A stretch of DNA of 64,000 nt from Oscillospiraceae bacterium (GTDB taxonomy: Bacteria > Bacillota > Clostridia > Oscillospirales > Acutalibacteraceae): assembly GCA_015066565.1 (NCBI GenBank), contig SVOB01000001.1, positions 434,001 to 498,000 of the forward strand, given 5' to 3'. Shown here one piece after another: positions 1 to 8,561 of this stretch. A program made the position numbers and the translations under genes. The number at the start of each line of letters is the position of its first letter. Positions within the stretch are counted from its first letter, which is position 1. The notes beneath the pieces are model-generated. The model made no database searches and had not been told where the DNA came from. It saw only the letters and a list, made by a program, of their open reading frames with translations.

Positions 1-113
1 GTTTCGCTGTGGGTTAAGCCGACATTTAAAAACGACTCGCCTATTACAACGCCGTTTTCCGTAAGCGCAACGGAAGCCGCCTTTGCGCTGCTGTCAATCG
101 CTAAAATCTTCAT
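1..113 (-). CDS. tsaB: TsaB (N-terminal part, cut by window edge)
   Basis: Only the first 37 or so codons are inside the window. They read MKILAIDSSAKAASVALTEN and onward, the N-terminal ATPase-fold strand and loop of TsaB/YeaZ, a partner of TsaD and TsaE in making the threonylcarbamoyladenosine (t6A) tRNA modification. The ATG at 113 lies inside the 3' end of tsaE (20-bp overlap), the usual tsaE-tsaB coupling in Firmicutes. The C-terminus runs off the left edge. Confidence 0.85.
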   Translation of the reverse strand, partial: MKILAIDSSAKAASVALTENGVVIGESFLNVGLTHSE

Positions 114-531
114 TTTCAGCCCCCGTTATAACAATTTTTCTGTCGTTTTCGTTTTCAAGCTTTGAAATGTCAATACGGATATATTTATCGGGCAGAGCGT
201 TGACAATGTTTTCGCTCCACTCAACGCAGATAATACTTCCCCGTTCAAGATAATCGAAATAACCCGTCGATTCAAGGTCGTCCCAGGTTGAAATTCGGTA
301 CATATCGAAATGAATAAGCGGGATTTCGCCGCCGTAATCGTTTACTATAGCAAAGGTCGGGCTATAGGCGTCCGAACAGCCAAGTCCCTTTGAAATACCG
401 CTTACAAAGGCGGTTTTGCCCGCGCCGAGGTCACCGAAAAAAGCGATTAAGTCGCCCTTTTTCAGTGTTTTTGAAAACTTTTCGGCAAGTAAAACCGTTT
501 CTTCTCTTGAATGGGTAATAAATTCCTTCAT
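94..531 (-). CDS. tsaE: TsaE, tRNA t6A biosynthesis ATPase
   Basis: P-loop ATPase of the TsaBDE complex that makes t6A37 on ANN-decoding tRNAs. The Walker A motif GDLGAGKT is near residue 36, followed by the family motifs SPTFAIV and HFDMYR, and CVEWSENI near the end. Length (145 residues) is normal. I start at ATG 531 (MKEFITHS), because AAGGAAA at 540-546 is about 8-10 nt upstream; the GTG at 537 is too close to that site. The gene overlaps tsaB downstream and has its own promoter (560-588). Confidence 0.93.
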   Translation of the reverse strand: MKEFITHSREETVLLAEKFSKTLKKGDLIAFFGDLGAGKTAFVSGISKGLGCSDAYSPTFAIVNDYGGEIPLIHFDMYRISTWDDLESTGYFDYLERGSIICVEWSENIVNALPDKYIRIDISKLENENDRKIVITGAENEDFSD

Positions 532-559
532 TTTCACATTTCCTTGAACAATTTAATTT

Positions 560-588
560 ATTATATCATAAAAAAACGACAAGTTAAA
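560..588 (-). promoter_or_regulatory. Sigma-A-type promoter of tsaE
   Basis: On the minus strand, TTTAAC (583-588) lies 17 nt from TATAAT (560-565), with an extended TG just upstream of the -10. It is back to back with the rodA-type promoter, and the two -35 elements are only 7 bp apart. Confidence 0.6.
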
Positions 589-595
589 GTAACTC

Positions 596-623
596 TTGAA
601 AAAAACATCAAAATATATATAAT
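596..623 (+). promoter_or_regulatory. Promoter of the rodA/ftsW-type gene, ending 7 nt before its ATG
   Basis: TTGAAA (596-601), 16-nt spacer, TATAAT (618-623). A start site 6-8 nt downstream falls at or next to the ATG at 631, so the transcript could be leaderless; no Shine-Dalgarno sequence is visible before that ATG. Confidence 0.5.
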
Positions 624-630
624 AAAAAAT

Positions 631-1806
631 ATGAAAAAGATATTTCCGTTTATAAGAAACTTTATAAAAGAGACGGACAAGCTCCTTCTGGGGCTTTGTT
701 TTCTTGCGTCCGCTTTCGGTTGCTTAATGGTTTTCAGCGCGACAAGATTCAAGCTTGAAGAAGGTCAGTTTATCTCCCGTGACGCTCTGGTAATGGGGCT
801 TGCGGTGCTTGCGGGTATTGTAATTGCGCTTATTATTTCGGCTATTGACTATGAGGTTGTCGTTAAGCTCTGGCCGATTGTCGCCGCCGTTTCGGTAGTT
901 CTTATGCTGCTTCTTTTCGTAATAGGCGTCGGACCCAACGAAAGAAGCGACGCTAAAACATGGATTCCACTCGGACCTGTTTATTTTCAACCGTCAGAGC
1001 TGCTTAAAATCGCCTTTCTTATAACGTTTTCAATTCATCTCGACTTTTTAAAGGAAAAAATCAACAAAATAAAAAGTATAATATTACTCGGTATTCACGC
1101 TATGATTCCCGTTGGACTTGTCGCCGTATCGGGCGATATGGGTTCGGCGGTTGTTTTCGTAATAATTACAATTTTTATGCTCTTCTCGGCAGGGCTCCAC
1201 TGGGGTTATTTTGCTGGCGGAGTTGTGCTTGTAGCCGCCGTTTCCCCTCTCGTATGGCTTTACGGCTTTTCGACCATTCAGCGTGAAAGGTTTTTAGCCC
1301 TTATCTATCCCGACCTGTACCCTGATATTATTTATCAGCAGGAAAGAGGTATGAACGCTCTCGGCTCGGGCGGATTTTTCGGTCAGGGACTTTTCAAAGG
1401 CGTTTACACCCAGGGCGGACTTGTTCCCGAAAGAGAAAACGATATGATTTTCTCGGTTATAGGCGAAGAGCTCGGCTTTGTCGGTTGCGCGGCGGCGCTG
1501 CTTCTGCTTGTGCTCATAGCGGTTGAAATACTCAGGGTCGGAAAGAAATCAAGAGATGACGCGACAAGATATATGTGCGCAGGCATGGCGGCTATTATAA
1601 TCGGTCAGGTAATAATCAATATAGGAATGGTTTTAAAATTCCTTCCCGTTATCGGTATTACGCTCCCGTTCTTCAGCGCAGGCGGTTCTTCTAACCTTTG
1701 TATCTATATAGGAATCGGCTTGATTTTAAGTATTTACAGATACAACCAGACCCGTGACGCATATAATTTCACCCTGACAAGAGTTTCAACCCCGTTTTCG
1801 GAATAA
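631..1806 (+). CDS. SEDS-family peptidoglycan glycosyltransferase (RodA/FtsW type)
   Basis: Integral membrane glycosyltransferase of the SEDS family, which polymerises lipid II with a partner class B PBP for elongation or division/spore wall synthesis. The 391-residue product has about 10 hydrophobic segments and the family motifs PVYFQPSELLKIAF (about residues 117-130), GSGGFFGQGLFKG, the ENDMIFSVIGEELGFVG loop and the C-terminal FFSAGGSSNL. The ATG at 631 is the first usable start: the in-frame codons upstream contain no ATG, GTG or TTG for about 40 codons. There is no visible ribosome binding site. RodA and FtsW cannot be told apart safely here, so no symbol is given. A terminator follows. 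Confidence 0.9.
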   Translation: MKKIFPFIRNFIKETDKLLLGLCFLASAFGCLMVFSATRFKLEEGQFISRDALVMGLAVLAGIVIALIISAIDYEVVVKLWPIVAAVSVVLMLLLFVIGVGPNERSDAKTWIPLGPVYFQPSELLKIAFLITFSIHLDFLKEKINKIKSIILLGIHAMIPVGLVAVSGDMGSAVVFVIITIFMLFSAGLHWGYFAGGVVLVAAVSPLVWLYGFSTIQRERFLALIYPDLYPDIIYQQERGMNALGSGGFFGQGLFKGVYTQGGLVPERENDMIFSVIGEELGFVGCAAALLLLVLIAVEILRVGKKSRDDATRYMCAGMAAIIIGQVIINIGMVLKFLPVIGITLPFFSAGGSSNLCIYIGIGLILSIYRYNQTRDAYNFTLTRVSTPFSE

Positions 1807-1820
1807 AGAAATAAAAATTT

Positions 1821-1857
1821 ACACCCTACGGAAAACTTCTCCGCAGGGTGTTTTTTT
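1821..1857 (+). terminator. Intrinsic terminator after the SEDS gene (possibly bidirectional)
   Basis: ACACCCT-A-CGGA pairs with TCCG-C-AGGGTGT around a 7-nt loop (1821-1851), followed by seven T. The reverse direction has an AT-rich tail, so it may also end spo0A. Confidence 0.85.
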
Positions 1858-2617
1858 ATGAAGATTTCAGTTTTAAACGGAGGCGGTCGCTTATCATAGC
1901 AATAAATTCACTGTTGGTGGGCTTTCCTCTCGAATTCTGGATTGTATAGCCGAAATATGAGCTGAGAACGTCCACGTCGCCTCTGTCCCAGGCAACCTCG
2001 ATAGCGTGGCGGATTGCTCTTTCAACTCTTGAAGCGGTTGTCGAATACTCCTTTGCAACGGCGGGATATAGAATTTTCGTAACCGAATTCATAATCTCGC
2101 CGTCATTGATTGACATAATAATCGCCGAACGGAGATACTGATAGCCCTTGATATGCGCGGGAACGCCTATCTGATGCATTATTTCGCTGACAAGAACCTG
2201 TAAATCAGGCTCGGACGGATTAACACGGTCAATTCCCTTTTTCCAACCTGTCAGAAGCCTTATCCTTTCAGCGAGAATATTAACGTCAAAGGGCTTGAGA
2301 AAATAGTAATCGGCGCCTGCATTAAGTATTTCGCGTTCTAAATCGGGGTTGTCCGAGCTTGACATAACAAGAACGGTTATTTTCTTTTTCCCCTTTATCT
2401 TTTCAAGTTCCTTAAGAACCCCGAGAGCGTCAATTTTTGGTAAAAAGGTATCCATCAAAAGCACGTCGGGAGAATCCGACTTAACGCGGGAAATAACCTT
2501 TTCACCGTCCTTTTCGCAGAGTCTGACGTCAAAACCGCTTGATTTAAGCGTTGAAGCGATAAGCCTTGAAAACTGACTGCCATCCTCTGCGAGCAATAAT
2601 TTGAGTGTTTGTTCCAT
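1856..2617 (-). CDS. spo0A: Spo0A, master regulator of sporulation
   Basis: Response regulator activated by the sporulation phosphorelay or by direct kinases. The N-terminal receiver (about 1-125) has the acidic pocket LLLAEDG, the phospho-acceptor Asp in [14 protein letters not shown], and the Thr/Lys switch region MSSSDNPD and FLKPFD. The C-terminal effector domain (about 145-253) carries the diagnostic Spo0A_C helix-turn-helix, with [17 protein letters not shown] and [18 protein letters not shown]. At 253 residues it is slightly shorter than the Bacillus protein. An AAGGAGG site precedes the ATG. A 0A-box-like heptamer lies 66 bp upstream. Neighbour spoIVB upstream is the conserved Firmicute arrangement. 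Confidence 0.97.
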   Translation of the reverse strand: MEQTLKLLLAEDGSQFSRLIASTLKSSGFDVRLCEKDGEKVISRVKSDSPDVLLMDTFLPKIDALGVLKELEKIKGKKKITVLVMSSSDNPDLEREILNAGADYYFLKPFDVNILAERIRLLTGWKKGIDRVNPSEPDLQVLVSEIMHQIGVPAHIKGYQYLRSAIIMSINDGEIMNSVTKILYPAVAKEYSTTASRVERAIRHAIEVAWDRGDVDVLSSYFGYTIQNSRGKPTNSEFIAMISDRLRLKLKSS

Positions 2618-2682
2618 TTTTATTTCCTCCTTGTTTTATTTTTACCATATTTTACCATTTATGTAATTAATTGGCAATAGTT

Positions 2683-2689
2683 TTCGGCA
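2683..2689 (-). promoter_or_regulatory. Candidate 0A box upstream of spo0A
   Basis: On the minus strand the heptamer reads TGCCGAA, flanked by TTT and AA, matching the TGNCGAA core bound by Spo0A. It lies between the spoIVB terminator and the spo0A ribosome binding site, where autoregulation would act. A single short match, so tentative. Confidence 0.4.
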
Positions 2690-2712
2690 AAATATTTTAA
2701 AAAGTTTTTTAC

Positions 2713-2741
2713 AAAAAACGACAGACAGGTTGTCCTGTCTG
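2713..2741 (-). terminator. Intrinsic terminator of spoIVB
   Basis: CAGACAGG/CCTGTCTG stem of 8 bp with a 4-nt loop (2722-2741), followed on the minus strand by a T run (2713-2718). It separates spoIVB from spo0A. Confidence 0.85.
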
Positions 2742-2749
2742 CCGCCTTT

Positions 2750-3973
2750 TTATGCCGCCGCCTTTTCGTTTGCGGTAATATTTTCAGCTTCGTCGAGCAT
2801 ATTCTGAGCATAAATCGCGTAACCCTGCAAGGGATTATTTATAAAAACGTGGGTTACCGCGCCGACGAGCCTGCCGTTCTGAATAATCGGCGAGCCGCTC
2901 ATACCCTGGACTATTCCGCCCGTTTTTGAGATAAGTCTTTCATCCGTCACTTCAATTATCATATTTTTCATATTTCTGTCTGAAGAAGAAAAAAGTTTAA
3001 TGATGTTAATGTCAAAATACTGAGGGCCTGTTTCGTCCACTGTTGAAATAATCTGAGCCTTTCCCGTTGAAATTTCCTGTTTTAAGGCAACGGGTATTTT
3101 TTCTTTTTCGGAAGGTGTTGAACTTATTTGTCCGAATACTCCCCTGTCGCTGTTTACCGATAAGTCGCCTATTTTTTCGTCAGTAAAGCTGCCGAACAAT
3201 TCGCCCGCCGCTTCCTTTGAGCCTTTAACGCAACCGCTTATATTCGCCCTTACCGCTTCGCCGTCGGAAACCTTTACGGTCTGACCCGTATCAATATCCG
3301 TTACCGCATGCCCCAGACCGCCGAACATATTTGTCTTTTCGGTGTAAAAGGTCATTGTTCCTATTCCGGCAAACGAATCTCTTATCCACATTCCTGCTTT
3401 AAGAGTACCGCCGTCTGACCTGACAGGCTTAAAGCTCAATAGCTTTTCTTCGCCGTTCCTGTCTATGAGCATTTCTACTGTTTCGCCGTCCGAGGACGCT
3501 AAAAAACGGGAAACGTCGGCGTTGCTTTGAACGCTTTTTCCGTCAAGCTTCTCGATTATATCCCCTACCTGAAGTCCAGCCTGCTTTGCAGGACTGACAG
3601 AGCCGTCAGAGGTCAGTATATCGTCAATCCCGACTACAAGAACTCCCTTTGAATAGAGCTTAAGCCCGAAAGCCTCGCCCGAGGGGTAAACGTAGGTTCG
3701 CTCGGAATTAGTGATATTCACCTTTTTTACGGGGAAAATACCGAGTAAGGAATAAAAAGCGTTTTCGTTTTCGTCGGTGTTTGCTGAAAGCGTCCGCGCC
3801 TGCCCATCGGAGGACACGGACTGCACCTTATAAATTACGTTATTTTTTTCAGCCGATTCTGCGCCGATAGATATTTGGTCAGGCAGAGTATAAAAGCCGA
3901 AAACTCCCAAGGAAAATACCGAAAGGCTAATTATTAAACAAAATGCGCTTATCACTTTAAAAATCAGCCGCAT
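2750..3973 (-). CDS. spoIVB: SpoIVB serine peptidase (family S55)
   Basis: Forespore-secreted serine protease that signals to the mother cell, in Bacillus by cleaving SpoIVFA and so triggering pro-sigma-K processing. The N-terminal signal-anchor helix is at about residues 5-30. A PDZ domain covers about 115-200 (VGDIIEKLDGKSV). The S55 catalytic domain follows, with the catalytic His in GGLGHAVTD and the catalytic Ser in GIVQGMSGSPII near residue 362, then GAVTHVFINNPLQGYAIYAQ. GGAGGT lies 5 nt before the ATG. The pairing with spo0A and the length (407) fit the family. Confidence 0.96.
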   Translation of the reverse strand: MRLIFKVISAFCLIISLSVFSLGVFGFYTLPDQISIGAESAEKNNVIYKVQSVSSDGQARTLSANTDENENAFYSLLGIFPVKKVNITNSERTYVYPSGEAFGLKLYSKGVLVVGIDDILTSDGSVSPAKQAGLQVGDIIEKLDGKSVQSNADVSRFLASSDGETVEMLIDRNGEEKLLSFKPVRSDGGTLKAGMWIRDSFAGIGTMTFYTEKTNMFGGLGHAVTDIDTGQTVKVSDGEAVRANISGCVKGSKEAAGELFGSFTDEKIGDLSVNSDRGVFGQISSTPSEKEKIPVALKQEISTGKAQIISTVDETGPQYFDINIIKLFSSSDRNMKNMIIEVTDERLISKTGGIVQGMSGSPIIQNGRLVGAVTHVFINNPLQGYAIYAQNMLDEAENITANEKAAA

Positions 3974-3986
3974 TTTCCACCTCCGA

Positions 3987-4007
3987 TGCGATTAAAAACA
4001 AATCGCA
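3987..4007 (-). other. Small inverted repeat just upstream of the spoIVB ribosome binding site
   Basis: TGCGAT and ATCGCA arms around a 9-nt A/T loop, ending 2 nt upstream of the GGAGGT site. It could be a 5'-UTR hairpin or an operator; nothing in sequence decides. Confidence 0.3.
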
Positions 4008-4042
4008 TTTTCAGTTTGGCTTAAAACGGGCTTTTTATTTAA

Positions 4043-4090
4043 GGAAAAAATAAGTTCCCGCGTTAAAACTGACTAACGCAGGAACTTATT
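4043..4090 (-). terminator. Intrinsic terminator of pfkA and the lon operon
   Basis: Long imperfect hairpin (4049-4090): AATAAGTTCC, a mismatch, then GCGTTA pairs with TAACGC and GGAACTTATT. A T-rich tail follows on the minus strand. Confidence 0.85.
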
Positions 4091-4106
4091 ATAAAAATAT
4101 GAAATT

Positions 4107-5069
4107 TTAAATTGAAATTTCGTGAGCCATATTATATGTGTCCATATTAATATGCTTTGTCATATTGAGCGCTTCGTAAATGTCGTAATCGACAATCTGA
4201 CCCTGTTTTGAAGCGACAACACGGTTGCCTATTCCGTCAAGAAGAAGCTTAACGGCATAGTTACCCATTTTACTGGCCTCAACCCTGTCACGAACTGTAG
4301 GCGAGCCGCCGCGCTGAACGTGACCGAGAACAGTCGCTCTTGTTTCAACGCCTGTCTGCTCTTCAATCTGCTTAGCCATTTCGGCTACGCCGCCGATACC
4401 CTCGGCAACGACAATAATGAAATGCTTTTTATCGGTCTGTTGAGTTTTTCTCATTCTGTCGATAACGTCACGCTGAAAATCGAATTCAACCTCGGGAATA
4501 AGAATTGAAGTTGCGCCTACGGCAATACCGGCGTGAAGTGCAAGGTAACCGGCGCGTCTTCCCATAACCTCGATAACGGAGCAACGGTCGTGGGATTCGG
4601 TTGTATCTCTAACCCTGTCAACCATTTCCATAATTGTATTCATAGCCGTGTCATAGCCTATAGTATAGTCACAGCAAGCAATATCGTTATCAATGGTACC
4701 CGGGATACCTACGCAGTTAATGCCGCGAAGTGACAAATCCCTTGCGCCCCTGAAAGAGCCGTCGCCGCCGATAACAACGATACCCTCCATACCGACCTGC
4801 TTACATACGTCCATAGCCTTCTGCAAGCCCTCTTCGGTTTTAAATTCGGGGCTTCTTGCGGTATAGAGCATAGTTCCGCCGCGGTGGATAATATCAGAAA
4901 CGCTTCTCAGATTCATTTCAAACATATCGCCTGACATAAGGCCGTTATAGCCTCTGCGGATACCCATAACGCGCATTCCGTTCTGAACGCCCGTACGCAC
5001 AACGGCGCGGATAGCGGCATTCATACCCGGAGCGTCGCCGCCGCTTGTTAAAACACCGATTGTTCTCAT
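4107..5069 (-). CDS. pfkA: ATP-dependent 6-phosphofructokinase
   Basis: Phosphorylates fructose 6-phosphate to fructose 1,6-bisphosphate, the committed step of glycolysis. The sequence begins MRTIGVLTSGGDAPGMNAAI. It carries the nucleotide motif VIGGDGSFRGA (Gly pattern of ATP users rather than the Asp-containing PPi type), the catalytic loop PGTIDNDI, and the effector/substrate motif QRGGSPTVRDR. The start is ATG 5069, with AGGTGA at 5076-5081; the longer frame upstream lacks support. Last gene of the minus-strand operon after dnaE (75-bp gap), a common Firmicute pair. 320 residues, normal length. Confidence 0.96.
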   Translation of the reverse strand: MRTIGVLTSGGDAPGMNAAIRAVVRTGVQNGMRVMGIRRGYNGLMSGDMFEMNLRSVSDIIHRGGTMLYTARSPEFKTEEGLQKAMDVCKQVGMEGIVVIGGDGSFRGARDLSLRGINCVGIPGTIDNDIACCDYTIGYDTAMNTIMEMVDRVRDTTESHDRCSVIEVMGRRAGYLALHAGIAVGATSILIPEVEFDFQRDVIDRMRKTQQTDKKHFIIVVAEGIGGVAEMAKQIEEQTGVETRATVLGHVQRGGSPTVRDRVEASKMGNYAVKLLLDGIGNRVVASKQGQIVDYDIYEALNMTKHINMDTYNMAHEISI

Positions 5070-5144
5070 TTCATTCACCTCATATATCAAAACAAAAATT
5101 TCAAAATGCTTGAGTAAAAATAATAGCAAAAAAGAATGTAAAAG

Positions 5145-8100
5145 TCAATAATTAACTACTACATTTTCGCTTCCCGCAATTTCCCTGAGCTTTTCCACTA
5201 AATTGGAGGACGCTTCAACCTCGGCGACCGAAAACTCATAAGCCCTTTTATCATTATAGAAAAGGCTCAGCGGCATATCGCCGTTCGGGCAGGTTTTGAG
5301 AAAAGATTTACACTCGCCGACCCTTTCGTCATCTGCTGACGGGAAGCGGATAAAAATGCCTCTCCTTGCCTTTTTCGGTTGAGGTTTATCCTCAGGCGCG
5401 CTTTCAAGCGAATCGAGCACAAGGCTCGGCGGCTCATCCTCACGGATAGAAACTCTTCCCGTAAAAACATAAATACTGCCAGCAGTGAATTTTTCAACGT
5501 TTTCGGCAAATATTTTCGGAAAAACGAGCATTTCCATTGAGCCTGTAACGTCCTCAACAGTGACGAACGCCATTGTTGTATCGCTCTTTGTTATTTTACG
5601 CTTGACCTTCGTGATTATTGCAAGCGTTTTGACTTTCTGTCCGTCGAAAAGCGAGGTTTCTTCGTCAAGCATATCGCCTATCGGAACATAGCCGTATTTT
5701 TTAATAACAGGCTGATATTTAGCCGTCGGATGACCCGAGATATAAAGGCCCGTTGTTTCCTTTTCAAGTGAAAGAAGCTCACTTTCGGGGAATTCATCGG
5801 CTTTTTTAATTGTAACCTCGGTTGATTTTTCGTCGCCGAGCATTTCAAAAAGACCTATCTGACCGTCAATGCTTCTTCTCTTTTCGTTTTCGAGGTTTGA
5901 AACGATTTCGGGAAGAGCCAAAAGCATTTCACGGCGGTTATTGCCGAGCCCGTCAAGAGCGCCGCTTTTAATAAGGCTTTCGACGGCGCGTTTATTGAAC
6001 TGAGGACCGTAAACACGTTTACAGAACGAATAGAACGATTTGAACTCGCCGTTTGATTTTCTTTCGTCGATAATTGTCTGAATAAAGCCTGTTCCGAGAT
6101 TTTTTATAGCAAGAAGTCCAAAACGGATTGTTTTTCCGTCGGAGACGAAATTGTGAACGCTGACATTTACGTGAGGCGGAAGAACACGGATATTTCTTCT
6201 CATACAGTCGTCAATATATTTAACAACCTTTGTTTCGTCATCCAATACGCTCGTAAGAAGCGCCGCCATAAACTCGCAGGGGTAATTCGCCTTAAGATAA
6301 GCCGTTCTGTATGACACAACGGCATAAGCCGCTGAATGGGATTTATTGAAGGCGTATGAAGCGAACGAGGTCATATCGTCGAAAATACTGTTCGCCGTTT
6401 TTTCGTCAATTCCGTTTTCAGAACAACCCTCAATAAAGGTTGTTCTCTCTTTTTCCATAACATCATGCTTCTTTTTACTCATAGCGCGGCGAACAACGTC
6501 CGCCCTGCCGAAAGAATAGCCCGCAAGAGTTCTGAAAATTTCCATAACCTGTTCCTGATAAACCATACAGCCGTAGGTTACGTCAAGAATCGGCTTGAGC
6601 ATAGGAGTTTTATATGTTATGTTTTCCCGATTATGTCTGTTTAAAATATAAGAATCAATCGAATCCATCGGACCCGGTCTGTAAAGCGAAATGACCGCTA
6701 TTATATCTTCAATGGACTCGGGCTTAAGGCGGGTAAGAACGCTCTTTAAGCCTGACGATTCACATTGGAAAACGCCGTCTGTATCTCCCCTTGAATAAAG
6801 AGCGTAGGTCTTTTTATCGTTTTCGGGGATTTTTTCAATATCAAACGACGGGTCTTTAAGCCTTATCATCTTTTCAGCGTCGCTTATTACAGTCAAGGTG
6901 CGAAGTCCGAGAAAATCCATTTTAAGAAGTCCGAGACGTTCAATAGCCGTCATTGTATACTGAGTTACAACCGCTTCGTCATTCATAGCAAGCGGAACAT
7001 AGTCGCTGACGGGCAAATCGGTAATAACTACGCCTGCGGCGTGGGTCGAGGCATGGCGAGGCATACCCTCAACCGATTTTGCGGTGTCAATAAGCTCTTT
7101 AACCTGCGGGTCGGCTTCGTATAATTCTCTTAACTCGTCGCTCTTTTTGAGCGCTTTTTCAATGGTTATACCAAGCTCTCTCGGAATAAGCTTTGAAACC
7201 TTATCAACCGAAGCGTAGCTCATTCCCATAGCCCTGCCGACGTCACGTATAGCGCCTCTCGCCGCCATTGTACCGAAGGTAACAATCTGGGCAACGTGGT
7301 CGGCACCGTATTTTTCGATAACATAGTCAATGACCTCCTGCCGTCTTTCATAGCAGAAGTCAACGTCAATATCGGGCATTGAAACCCTTTCGGGATTTAA
7401 GAATCTTTCAAAAAGAAGATTATATTTTAACGGGTCAATTCCCGTTATATCACTGCAAAAAGCGCAAAGGCTGCCTGCGCCCGAGCCTCGCCCGGGACCG
7501 ACGGGAATTCCCTTTTTCTTTGCGTACTGAATAAAGTCGGAAACTATAAGGAAATAATCGACATAGCCCATCTTTTTAATGACGGAAAGCTCGTATTCAA
7601 GCCTTTCGATATATGATTTATCAGGGTTTTCGCCGATTTTCCTTTTAAGTCCCGAGTAACACATATTGCGGAAATAATCATAGTGGTCCTGATTATCGGG
7701 AGTGTCAAAACGGGGAAGCTTTGTTTTGCCGAATTCAAAACTGACATTACACATTTCGGCAATTTTTGAAGTATTTTCAATTGCCTCGGGAACAGACGGG
7801 AAAGCCGCCCTCATTTCTTCTTCGCTTTTGAGATAAAACTCCTCGGTTTCAAAGCCGATATCAATTTTTTCGCCTAAGATATGACCGGTTGAAATGCAAA
7901 GAAGAATATTCTGGGTTTTGCTGTCCTCTTTTTTCACATAATGAACGTCGTTCGTAGCGACAAGCGGTATGCCCGTATCCTGAGAAAGCTTTATTAAATA
8001 AGGCTCAATCTGTTTCTGTTCGGGCAAAAGATGGTTTTGAAGCTCAAGATAGTAATTCCCCTCACCGAACACGTTTTTATACCAGAGCGCTGTTTCTTTC

Positions 8101-8561
8101 GCCTTATCGTATTCGCCGTGGAGAAGATACTGCGGTATTTCTCCCGCAAGGCAGGCAGACAAAGCAATCAGCCCCTCGTGGTATTCCTCGAGAAGCTGCT
8201 TGTCCACTCTGGGCTTTGTATAAAAGCCCTCTGTCCACGCCTTTGAAACGAGCTTTGCGAGATTCCTGTATCCCTCGTTGTTTTTACAGAGCAATACAAG
8301 GTGATTTCTCTCGCCGTCAAGGGCGTGATTTTTATCAAATCTTGTTCTTTTCGCAACGTAAACCTCGCAGCCGATTATGGGCTTAATTCCCCTTTCAACA
8401 GCCGCGTTATAAAAATCAATTGCGCCGTACATAACCCCGTGGTCGGTGATTGCGAGCGAGGTCTGTCCCAATTCTTTGGCATAATCGAGCAACTGCCCGA
8501 TACGGCAGGCGCCGTCGAGCAGGCTGTACTCGGTATGTACGTGCAAATGAGTAAATGACAT
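5145..8561 (-). CDS. dnaE: DNA polymerase III alpha subunit (DnaE)
   Basis: Replicative C-family polymerase. The N-terminal PHP domain starts FTHLHVHTEYSLLDG. The polymerase core has GPGRGSGAGS at 355-364 and the catalytic Asp triad motif PDIDVDF at 396-402. Then come the fingers and a tandem HhH region (LGTGFIQTII), and a C-terminal OB fold (about 985-1065). The 1138-residue length and OB position mark it as DnaE rather than PolC. The start ATG shares one base with the lysA stop (TAATG), so translation is likely coupled. AAGGAA lies upstream. Confidence 0.97.
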   Translation of the reverse strand: MSFTHLHVHTEYSLLDGACRIGQLLDYAKELGQTSLAITDHGVMYGAIDFYNAAVERGIKPIIGCEVYVAKRTRFDKNHALDGERNHLVLLCKNNEGYRNLAKLVSKAWTEGFYTKPRVDKQLLEEYHEGLIALSACLAGEIPQYLLHGEYDKAKETALWYKNVFGEGNYYLELQNHLLPEQKQIEPYLIKLSQDTGIPLVATNDVHYVKKEDSKTQNILLCISTGHILGEKIDIGFETEEFYLKSEEEMRAAFPSVPEAIENTSKIAEMCNVSFEFGKTKLPRFDTPDNQDHYDYFRNMCYSGLKRKIGENPDKSYIERLEYELSVIKKMGYVDYFLIVSDFIQYAKKKGIPVGPGRGSGAGSLCAFCSDITGIDPLKYNLLFERFLNPERVSMPDIDVDFCYERRQEVIDYVIEKYGADHVAQIVTFGTMAARGAIRDVGRAMGMSYASVDKVSKLIPRELGITIEKALKKSDELRELYEADPQVKELIDTAKSVEGMPRHASTHAAGVVITDLPVSDYVPLAMNDEAVVTQYTMTAIERLGLLKMDFLGLRTLTVISDAEKMIRLKDPSFDIEKIPENDKKTYALYSRGDTDGVFQCESSGLKSVLTRLKPESIEDIIAVISLYRPGPMDSIDSYILNRHNRENITYKTPMLKPILDVTYGCMVYQEQVMEIFRTLAGYSFGRADVVRRAMSKKKHDVMEKERTTFIEGCSENGIDEKTANSIFDDMTSFASYAFNKSHSAAYAVVSYRTAYLKANYPCEFMAALLTSVLDDETKVVKYIDDCMRRNIRVLPPHVNVSVHNFVSDGKTIRFGLLAIKNLGTGFIQTIIDERKSNGEFKSFYSFCKRVYGPQFNKRAVESLIKSGALDGLGNNRREMLLALPEIVSNLENEKRRSIDGQIGLFEMLGDEKSTEVTIKKADEFPESELLSLEKETTGLYISGHPTAKYQPVIKKYGYVPIGDMLDEETSLFDGQKVKTLAIITKVKRKITKSDTTMAFVTVEDVTGSMEMLVFPKIFAENVEKFTAGSIYVFTGRVSIREDEPPSLVLDSLESAPEDKPQPKKARRGIFIRFPSADDERVGECKSFLKTCPNGDMPLSLFYNDKRAYEFSVAEVEASSNLVEKLREIAGSENVVVNY

